Notes under the pieces: model-generated
The model's input: the letters and a program-made list of their open reading frames with translations, nothing else
Told to the model about the DNA's origin: nothing
Database searches by the model: none
Shown here: positions 58,920 to 64,000 of the stretch, piece by piece
How the letters are laid out: the number at the start of each line of letters is the position of its first letter
How positions within the stretch are numbered: position 1 is the first letter of the stretch
Made by a program: the position numbers and the translations under genes
Assembly: GCA_910579675.1 (NCBI GenBank)
Contig: CAJTUF010000003.1
Location: 98,603-162,602 of the forward strand
DNA from: an uncultured Muribaculaceae bacterium
Lineage (GTDB): Bacteria > Bacteroidota > Bacteroidia > Bacteroidales > Muribaculaceae
Reading direction: 5' to 3'
Length of the DNA stretch: 64,000 nt

Positions 58920-59501
58920 ATGGCCAAAGAAGCCGAAATCAGCGAGATGATGCTGGCACAACGTGCCGGCAGGGGCGATATGGCTGCACGCAAAGCCATC
59001 TACACTCTCCATGTGAGGTATCTTGCGGCAGTGTGTGGCCGATATGTGGCCGACAGCGAGGATGCCCGCGATGTTTTGCAGGAGAGCTTTGTGAAGATCT
59101 TTGGTGCCATAGCTTCATTCAAGGATCGAGGTGGTCAGGGCTCGCTCAGGGCATGGATGGCGCGCATAGTGGTCAACGAGGCGCTGCGGTTTATCCGCCA
59201 GTCGCAGCGCATCACCTTTACGGAGCTTGGCGATGCCGACGGGTTTGATCCACCCGACGACAGCGCTCCCCCCGACGGCTCAATACCCGCCGAGGTGATT
59301 TACGAGCAGATACGTCTGCTGCCCGATGGCTACCGGACGGTGTTTAACCTCTATGTGGTCGAAGGCTTCTCCCATCGGGAGATTGCGGCGATGCTGGGAA
59401 TCTCGGAAAACACATCGGCTTCCCAGCTGTCGAGGGCCAAGGCCCTCCTCGCATCGCGACTTAAAAAAATCCAATCTGAAAACTATTATCACCAGCTATG
59501 A
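58920..59501 (+). CDS. ECF-family RNA polymerase sigma factor
   Basis: A 193-residue sigma-70 protein. Region 2 (about 15-85) contains YVADSEDARDVLQESFVKIF and the region 2.4-like LRAWMARIVVNEALRFIR. Region 4 (about 130-185) contains LPDGYRTVFNLYVVEGFSHR and EIAAMLGISENTSASQLSRA. The ATG at 58920 (MAKEAEIS) starts the conserved part; the open frame back to 58839 adds a basic segment without resemblance to sigma factors. The stop overlaps the next ATG by 4 bp (ATGA), the usual sigma/anti-sigma coupling. Confidence 0.92.
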   Translation: MAKEAEISEMMLAQRAGRGDMAARKAIYTLHVRYLAAVCGRYVADSEDARDVLQESFVKIFGAIASFKDRGGQGSLRAWMARIVVNEALRFIRQSQRITFTELGDADGFDPPDDSAPPDGSIPAEVIYEQIRLLPDGYRTVFNLYVVEGFSHREIAAMLGISENTSASQLSRAKALLASRLKKIQSENYYHQL

Positions 59502-60871
59502 ACGACAACAATTGGCTTGACGATATACGAAGCAAGATGGCCGGCTTTGAGACTGAGGAGCCCGACCGTCTGTGGGAAGGCATAGCTGACCGCCTGGAGG
59601 ATGTCGACGCTCCACCTGCGGTCCATGTGATGCACGCCCCCCTTCGCAAGATAGCTGGAGTGGCTGCTATGCTGGCCTTTGCGCTCGCCACATGGATGCT
59701 GCTTCCGCTTACCGACGATATCACTGCGCCGGTGGGGCGCCTGAGTTCACTCTCTGTCGCTCCGCCTGCCGATGGATATGCAGCTGTGACTGTGGCAGCC
59801 GACCCGACACCGCCGGGCGTGATTGCAGCCGTAACGACCGGCCTACACCTCCAGCCGACGCAACAGCATTCCGCTCCGCAGGCTGAGACTACCGCTGAAT
59901 CCGATGCTAATCCGGCTCCGGAGCCAACCTCCGCCACAGATCCAACACCTGTGCCCCCACCTCATTCCAACCATAGTTCAGCATCCGCCCCCCGGTCGCA
60001 CCGTCGTAGCTTTACACCAGCCAACCGCCAGCGCGGATCCCGCGATATGGGTAGCCGGCTTGCTTTCGGCATCTCATCGGGCGCCACAAAGATGGCCGGC
60101 AATAATGGCGCTATGCTTAAATCGGCCCCAGGTAATGACTTTGCCTCTGGCAATTTGCCTCCGATCGTGGTCAACCCCAACATACCGGTCACATCGGATA
60201 TGAGCGGCGATGGTATCTCCGTCAACCGTGGACAATTGCCTGGGCCCGTAGGAGGTGTCTACGACGTTATGCCAACCAAAGACAAAGTGTCGCCCATAAA
60301 GCCGGGCCCTGAGCGACCCGACTTCGGATACATCGACCCCAACTTCCCCTCGATAGCCGGGATGCACCACCACCAGCCCGTGAGCGTCACCGCCTCCGTT
60401 GCCTATCGTCTCACACCACGCCTCTCTATCGAGAGCGGATTGAGCTACACCATGCTCAAATCCGACATTGACATGTCGCGCGATGTGCTTGGCGGCACTC
60501 AGACTCTCCACTACATAGGCATCCCCGTAGGAGTGCGCTACACCTTCCTTGAATGGAAACGCTTGAGTCTCTATGGCTCCGCGTCAGTTCTTACTGAGAA
60601 GTGTGTGTCGGGCCGTATGCGCCTCCGCCTGCTTGCCGACGGGCGCGACGGCATCCCCACCGCTACCCGCGATGTACGCGTCAAGCCGCTTCAGATGTCG
60701 GTAGGAGCATCGGCGGGCGTGCAGTTTGACCTCCTCCCGTCGCTTGGCATATATGCCGAGCCAGGCCTCAGCTACTACTTCGACAATGGCTCGCGCACCC
60801 AGACTATCTATGGCGACCATCCACTCAATCTGAGCCTCGACTTCGGAGTGCGGTTCACCATCGGTCGCTGA
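59498..60871 (+). CDS. Probable dual-membrane-spanning anti-sigma factor with outer-membrane barrel
   Basis: A 457-residue protein with an unusual order. The cytosolic N-terminus (about 1-49, WLDDIRSKMAGFETEEPDRL) has the short acidic-Trp pattern of Bacteroidota anti-sigma domains. A single inner-membrane helix follows (about 51-71), then a long Pro/Thr/Ser-rich and Gly-rich periplasmic linker (about 72-290), and a C-terminal barrel (about 295-457) ending GVRFTIGR. There is no cleavable signal peptide. Proteins of this build, called dual-membrane-spanning anti-sigma factors (Dma), have been described in Bacteroides thetaiotaomicron as regulators of vesiculation; this assignment is by architecture and coupling to the ECF gene. 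Confidence 0.75.
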   Translation: MNDNNWLDDIRSKMAGFETEEPDRLWEGIADRLEDVDAPPAVHVMHAPLRKIAGVAAMLAFALATWMLLPLTDDITAPVGRLSSLSVAPPADGYAAVTVAADPTPPGVIAAVTTGLHLQPTQQHSAPQAETTAESDANPAPEPTSATDPTPVPPPHSNHSSASAPRSHRRSFTPANRQRGSRDMGSRLAFGISSGATKMAGNNGAMLKSAPGNDFASGNLPPIVVNPNIPVTSDMSGDGISVNRGQLPGPVGGVYDVMPTKDKVSPIKPGPERPDFGYIDPNFPSIAGMHHHQPVSVTASVAYRLTPRLSIESGLSYTMLKSDIDMSRDVLGGTQTLHYIGIPVGVRYTFLEWKRLSLYGSASVLTEKCVSGRMRLRLLADGRDGIPTATRDVRVKPLQMSVGASAGVQFDLLPSLGIYAEPGLSYYFDNGSRTQTIYGDHPLNLSLDFGVRFTIGR

Positions 60872-60903
60872 TCCCCCATGTGCCCTTTTTAGATTATTGG
60901 AAA

Positions 60904-60940
60904 GCGGAGACACCCCGGCTTTAAGCCACGGTGTCTCCGC
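60904..60940 (+). terminator. Hairpin after the sigma/anti-sigma operon
   Basis: GCGGAGACACC (60904-60914) pairs with GGTGTCTCCGC (60930-60940), with an inner GGCTT/AAGCC stem. No T-tract follows, so termination may be factor-assisted. Confidence 0.55.
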
Positions 60941-61027
60941 GATACTATAGGCAGATAATCTGATATGCCGATAGGTTTACGCCATATCAATTTTTAAGCC
61001 TGCAAACCGAGGAGTAGATATATTTCT

Positions 61028-61306
61028 CTATTTGTCTCCGTAATGTCCTCTTAGAGAGATGACGGTAACATAAACCTTATCCTCCTCAATGGTATAAATC
61101 AATCTATCGGCTTTTGTTATTCTCCTGCTCCATTTGCCGGATAATTCGCCTTTGAGTTGTTCGATCTGTCCGGTTCCGGTCTTAGGGTGTTCTTGAAGTT
61201 CGGTAAACAAATCGGCTATTTTTTTAAGCGTTTTCTTCTGCCCTGACTTTCTCCACTCGATCAAATGGTCCTTTGCTTCGTCGGATAAGATGAGTTGGTA
61301 AATCAT
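61028..61306 (-). CDS. yoeB: YoeB/Txe-family toxin (mRNA interferase)
   Basis: A 92-residue RelE-superfamily RNase. Family blocks are LSDEAKDHLIEWRKSGQKK, LKGELSGKWSRRITKADRLI and the C-terminal VYVTVISLRGHYGDK, which carries the terminal catalytic His-Tyr. The start overlaps the antitoxin stop as ATGA, giving antitoxin-first order. The module is AT-rich compared with the neighbouring core genes. Confidence 0.92.
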   Translation of the reverse strand: MIYQLILSDEAKDHLIEWRKSGQKKTLKKIADLFTELQEHPKTGTGQIEQLKGELSGKWSRRITKADRLIYTIEEDKVYVTVISLRGHYGDK

Positions 61307-61602
61307 ACACCTAACAAAGCTCTTATTTCATCCATAGAGTAAGCACGACATCGTCCCGACTTTATATCTTCAATCCCTCGTCTGACTGATGCCATGTTTT
61401 CAGGATTGTCAAACCAAGGGTCGCCGGACGGAGAAGGATTTTCACTCACTTCTACTGATACCGAGTTGGCCTTATTTATGAGGATTGTCTCGATGTAATT
61501 TTTTAGGCTCTTGCCCTGCGATACAGCCAGAATGGATAGCTTTTGCAGCGTATCGACGGGGAGGTCTATATTCTTTCGTTTGATATTTAATGCTGTCGCC
61601 AT
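61303..61602 (-). CDS. Antitoxin to YoeB (ribbon-helix-helix type)
   Basis: A 99-residue protein. The N-terminal ~45 residues (IDLPVDTLQKLSILAVSQGK, then SLKNYIETIL) look like a ribbon-helix-helix DNA-binding fold rather than the Phd/YefM fold that usually accompanies YoeB. The C-terminal part (PWFDNPENMASVRRGIEDIK, then AYSMDEIRALLG) is the flexible toxin-binding segment. It probably represses its own promoter at 61624-61654. Confidence 0.8.
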   Translation of the reverse strand: MATALNIKRKNIDLPVDTLQKLSILAVSQGKSLKNYIETILINKANSVSVEVSENPSPSGDPWFDNPENMASVRRGIEDIKSGRCRAYSMDEIRALLGV

Positions 61603-61623
61603 AATCTATATAGTTTAACAATG

Positions 61624-61654
61624 CAAAGGTATAAAATATACATAATATATACAA
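61624..61654 (-). promoter_or_regulatory. Promoter of the antitoxin-yoeB operon
   Basis: The minus strand reads GTTG/TTG (61654-61652), a 20-bp spacer and TACCTTTG (61631-61624), 22 bp before the antitoxin ATG. Confidence 0.65.
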
Positions 61655-61679
61655 CACGACGAATATAAATGTTTACAGA

Positions 61680-61981
61680 TTACCCAGAGCATTGCAAGAT
61701 CATGCCGGCTTGATCGAAACGCACCTTATAGTCGCCGGTCACTTTCACTTTTGCCTCAAACTCTCCTCCATATTCAGCATAATAGAAAGGAGCATCATCA
61801 ACAGTAAAGCCATAGTGTGATATACGCCAGTAATCACTCTTGGGAGTGACTGCCATGGTCAACTTTCCATTGCCGATAGTCCATTCGGCCGGCTCGTTAA
61901 ACCAGTTCATTTTTTCCAGGGTCTGGGCATCCAATCCCAGCGCAGTTGCTGCAAAAGCACCATTGCCAAAAGATTTTTCAT
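61680..61981 (-). pseudogene. Decayed DUF1349 gene
   Basis: A minus-strand ATG at 61981 begins MKNLLAMVLL, a signal peptide start, but a missing base after that shifts the frame. The following frame reads AATALGLDAQTLEKMNWFNE, then SDYWRISHYGFTVDDAPFYY and YKVRFDQAGM, the N-terminal half of a DUF1349 carbohydrate-binding-like domain, and ends prematurely at LQCSG. Full members are ~200 residues. Both a frameshift in the signal peptide and loss of the C-terminal half show it is not functional. Confidence 0.7.
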
Positions 61982-61995
61982 TGAGATATTAAGGA

Positions 61996-62550
61996 TTACA
62001 AAGTTTTGATTACTTTGCAAGGATTGCCCGCGGCAACACTATTGGCGGGAATATCTTTTACGACCACACTTCCGGCTCCAATCACGCAATTGTCGCCGAT
62101 AGTGACGCCCGGCAGCACACATACATTTCCTCCGATCCACACATTGTTGCCAACCGTGATGGGCCGGGCATACTCTATGCCTCGGTTACGCTCCACAGCG
62201 TCGAGAGGATGCCCGGCGGTATAGAAGGCGCAGTTGGGGGCCACAAACACATTGTCGCCAAACGTGACCTCAGCCTCATCAAGAATCACGAGATTATGAT
62301 TGGCATAGAATCTGTCGCCCACCGAGATGTTGTAGCCGTAATCGCAGTAAAACGGTTGCTCCACAAGAATTTCTCCTGCTATATGTCCAAGAATGGAATG
62401 GAGCATCCGGTTTCGCCCTTCTGTATCTTTGGGCCGGAGGTAGTTATAGTCGCGGCACTTTTCCTTGCACTCCAGCCTCTCAGCGATCAGCTCGCTGTCG
62501 TAGTTTGCATCGTAGGGGAGGCCGGCAAGCATCTTTTCTTTTTCGGTCAT
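61996..62550 (-). CDS. Sugar O-acetyltransferase (maltose/galactoside type, LbH fold)
   Basis: A 184-residue acetyl-CoA-dependent acetyltransferase with the N-terminal Mac domain (KEKMLAGLPYDANYDSELIA) and a left-handed beta-helix of hexapeptide repeats. The repeats include IGGNVCVLPGVTIGDNCVIG and AGSVVVKDIPANSVAAGNPC, and the catalytic His lies in AGHPLD. Two adjacent ATGs (62553, 62550) exist; I list the second. The frame is open to 62613, but the promoter element TAACTTTG (62590-62583) lies inside that extension and rules it out. Confidence 0.92.
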   Translation of the reverse strand: MTEKEKMLAGLPYDANYDSELIAERLECKEKCRDYNYLRPKDTEGRNRMLHSILGHIAGEILVEQPFYCDYGYNISVGDRFYANHNLVILDEAEVTFGDNVFVAPNCAFYTAGHPLDAVERNRGIEYARPITVGNNVWIGGNVCVLPGVTIGDNCVIGAGSVVVKDIPANSVAAGNPCKVIKTL

Positions 62551-62582
62551 CATCGTATTACTGTTTTGAATCATTAACTTTG

Positions 62583-62590
62583 CAAAGTTA
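62583..62590 (-). promoter_or_regulatory. -7 element of the sugar acetyltransferase gene
   Basis: The minus strand reads TAACTTTG; it is part of a TAACTTTGCAAAGTTA palindrome (62575-62590). Nothing else is evident up to 62758. Confidence 0.55.
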
Positions 62591-62758
62591 AGATTAAGCC
62601 ACATTTCAGGCAATGGCTATAAATAACCATTTTTCATCAATATCCCCCTTTACATGAGCCATCGAGAGCAAATCGATTCAATAATCAGCCGACAGACGTG
62701 CGATGTCGTAAGCGAGTCAGGCGTTTGCCTGCACCAACTCATCATGATGCTCACAAAT

Positions 62759-63463
62759 TCAGTCACTTTCGGAACAAGCGTGTTGTTGGCGGTGACAAGC
62801 ATTTGAAATCTTTTCAAATATTGAATATGGCCGTATTCCTGTTCCCCAAAACAGTTTGATTGGGTCATATCCAAGGAAATGCACATATTTCTTAATTAGT
62901 TCGAGATTGGCTTTTGCATAAGACAAATCAACCTCTCCGTTTAAATTGAAACAAATTGCCTCATGATGGGCAATTCTATTTCTGAATGACTTGATTTGTT
63001 GAAGCTCATTAAAAATCGGGCGCTGTGCTAATCCTGGTGTTCTATTCGGGAATACCTTCAAAAGAGAGTTCTCACCTCCCCGATACGGCAACCTATTGAA
63101 AAGATAAGTCCAGAAACCAAATGTAACTGAAGACACAAGGCGGTCGTTTGAATATCTACCATGCCGTCTTAGTTCAGTGGCACACCTCTGTAGCTCGTTA
63201 CGTTGTGGGGCAGTAGAAAGCATACCTCCATCTGTGCATTGATTGAGAATCCAATCATTGTCACCGAAATGAGCTTGATAATGTAGATTTATTGCATTAC
63301 GAAGTACTACCTCAAATACATTGAGAATCCCGTAAAACTTCTGGCAAAGTTTCACGTTATGCCTATACAGAGTCAAGGCTTTGGCTCTATTGCCTCCACA
63401 GGCCGCGAGGTAGCGGTTCAATCGAGCAGGCGAAAAGGCTTTTTCATAGTCTTTGTAATTCAT
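62759..63463 (-). CDS. Abi_2/AbiF-like abortive-infection protein with two HEPN-type motifs
   Basis: A 234-residue, all-helical-looking protein of the Abi family. Two RNase-type HEPN motifs are visible: R55-N-A-I-N-L-H61 in VLRNAINLHY and R161-N-R-I-A-H166 in FRNRIAHHE. Between them are GFWTYLFNRLPYR (about 116-128) and a helical region. Abi_2 proteins stop phage growth or act as RNA-degrading toxins. AbiF-type members have been linked to partner non-coding RNAs and to the ancestry of Cas13, as I recall. A promoter (TTG-20-TAATTTTG, minus strand) ends ~26 bp upstream of the ATG, overlapping a divergent promoter for a candidate small RNA. The AT-rich context suggests acquisition. Confidence 0.82.
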   Translation of the reverse strand: MNYKDYEKAFSPARLNRYLAACGGNRAKALTLYRHNVKLCQKFYGILNVFEVVLRNAINLHYQAHFGDNDWILNQCTDGGMLSTAPQRNELQRCATELRRHGRYSNDRLVSSVTFGFWTYLFNRLPYRGGENSLLKVFPNRTPGLAQRPIFNELQQIKSFRNRIAHHEAICFNLNGEVDLSYAKANLELIKKYVHFLGYDPIKLFWGTGIRPYSIFEKISNACHRQQHACSESD

Positions 63464-63485
63464 TTGCGAATTTAAGTTATTATAA

Positions 63486-63520
63486 TTTGCAAAATTACGG
63501 AAAAACTCTTAACTTTGCAA
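63486..63520. promoter_or_regulatory. Interlocked divergent promoters (Abi gene / candidate ncRNA)
   Basis: Plus strand: TTTG (63486-63489), 20 bp, TAACTTTG (63510-63517). Minus strand: TTG (63520-63518), 20 bp, TAATTTTG (63497-63490). The two promoters occupy the same 35 bp, so each start would hinder the other. Confidence 0.75.
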
Positions 63521-63523
63521 CGG

Positions 63524-63613
63524 AATCCCCCGAGTGTCCCTGTTGAAAGACAAACCTCGGGGTTTAGTTTTTGAATCCCGATAGTCTCTGATATTGTCAA
63601 GCTATCGGTTTTT
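63524..63613 (+). ncRNA. Candidate structured small RNA with two tandem hairpins, divergent from the Abi gene
   Basis: Starts about 7 bp after a consensus promoter. Hairpin 1: CCCCGAG (63528-63534) with CTCGGGG (63556-63562), plus an inner TGTC/GACA stem, then TTTAGTTTTT. Hairpin 2: CCGATAG (63578-63584) with CTATCGG (63602-63608), then TTTTTGTTTTTT. Both hairpins begin with GAATCCC, so the unit of ~48 nt looks duplicated. There is no open frame. Predicted RNA is about 90 nt. Its place next to a HEPN-motif Abi gene suggests an RNA antitoxin or guide-like partner; that role is inferred. Confidence 0.6.
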
Positions 63614-63632
63614 GTTTTTTATGGCAGGTGAT

Positions 63633-63661
63633 AAAAAGCCACCGGGATCCTTCCCGATGGC
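63633..63661 (-). terminator. Terminator of the transposase gene
   Basis: GCCACCGGGA (63638-63647) pairs with TCCCGATGGC (63652-63661) with one G-U; on the minus strand it is followed by TTTTT (63637-63633). Confidence 0.7.
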
Positions 63662-63694
63662 CACTTTTCCTGGCGCATGGTAAAAAAGCTGTGT

Positions 63695-64000
63695 TTAGGC
63701 ATAGAGATTGCAGAGTCGGAAGATGAAGAATTTTGTATCGTTGACACCATGTAATTTAGCCCGGAAGGCCTTTATTTTGGAGTTGATTGATTCTGCGGAT
63801 GCATTTGTTGAACGGTTGTCAAAATAGTTGATTATCTCATCTGAGTGCTCGTAGAATGTAGCCGCAATAGTGTTGAACGACCTGAACCCGGATTCAGCGA
63901 CCCGGTTGTACCAACGTGCAAGATTTAACCTGGCAGTATCAGCGGTTGACCTCTTATTGGAGAAGATGGCCCGGAGATGTTGAGAAAGCCAATATGCTTC
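63695..64000 (-). CDS. Transposase, C-terminal part (ISL3/ISAon1-like), cut by the window edge
   Basis: An open minus-strand frame of 101 codons enters from the right edge and stops at 63695. It reads EAYWLSQHLRAIFSNKRSTA, LARWYNRVAESGFRSFNTIA and then FDNRSTNASAESINSKIKAF, ending FIFRLCNLYA. The NASAESINSKIK segment, with its catalytic Glu, is typical of ISL3-type DDE transposases. The N-terminal part is outside the window. IS ends could not be located. Confidence 0.8.
   Translation of the reverse strand, partial: EAYWLSQHLRAIFSNKRSTADTARLNLARWYNRVAESGFRSFNTIAATFYEHSDEIINYFDNRSTNASAESINSKIKAFRAKLHGVNDTKFFIFRLCNLYA

Noticed and set aside
60904..60940. Attachment site or IS end suggested by the strong inverted repeat
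   Set aside because: It lies right after a stop codon between transcription units and is best explained as a terminator hairpin.

Overview
This window looks like a chromosome segment of a Bacteroidales bacterium, most likely a member of the Muribaculaceae. The sequence is GC-rich. Its promoters fit the Bacteroidota pattern (TTTG or TTG, about 20 bp, then TAnnTTTG). Typical Bacteroidota proteins are present: a TamL-type lipoprotein, a NigD-like lipoprotein, an M64 peptidase, YjbH-like porins and an ECF sigma factor paired with an anti-sigma/outer-membrane-barrel protein. No taxon was checked against a database.

Layout. 0-1.3 kb: recA. 1.3-6.0 kb (minus strand): a compact phage-derived block with a portal protein, an SU10/DUF5309-like major capsid protein, a small connector-like protein and a scaffold-like protein, followed by two unknown small genes. 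No terminase, protease, tail or lysis gene is next to it. 6.2-10.4 kb: a 1375-residue protein with a Schlafen AlbA_2 domain. 10.4-17.5 kb: an amino-sugar scavenging neighbourhood (NahK-like kinase, sialidase, sialidase/beta-hexosaminidase fusion) interrupted by an AT-rich HigBA toxin-antitoxin pair and mscL. 17.6-29 kb: a DUF1016/PDDEXK nuclease gene, then mostly housekeeping genes (FAD oxidoreductase and MATE exporter, HAD phosphatase, asparaginase-metG pair, M64 peptidase).

29.0-32.9 kb is a small accessory island between the SRP RNA gene (ffs) and tRNA-Lys(CTT). It carries an integrase remnant, a frameshifted DUF1016 remnant, a three-gene DUF3990 toxin-antitoxin-like module with a palindromic operator, an 11-bp tandem repeat, and an AlbA_2 ATPase-like gene flanked by imperfect direct repeats. 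33-60 kb is mainly core genome (purB, ompA, pfkA, an rRNA methyltransferase, polA, gapA, a Fur-family regulator, tamL, aroA, patB, htrA). It includes two previously unlisted-looking micro-proteins of 45 and 43 residues. It ends with an ECF sigma factor translationally coupled to a probable dual-membrane-spanning anti-sigma factor.

61-64 kb is a second accessory patch: YoeB with a ribbon-helix-helix antitoxin, a decayed DUF1349 gene, a sugar O-acetyltransferase, an Abi_2/AbiF-like protein with two HEPN-type RN-x3/4-H motifs, and an IS transposase running off the right edge. Immediately upstream of the Abi gene, and divergent from it, a strong consensus promoter reads into two tandem hairpins with T-tracts. 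This looks like a small structured RNA and is my leading candidate for an under-described system, a HEPN RNase with an RNA partner. The second candidate is the capsid/portal operon without packaging or tail genes, driven by a host-type promoter.
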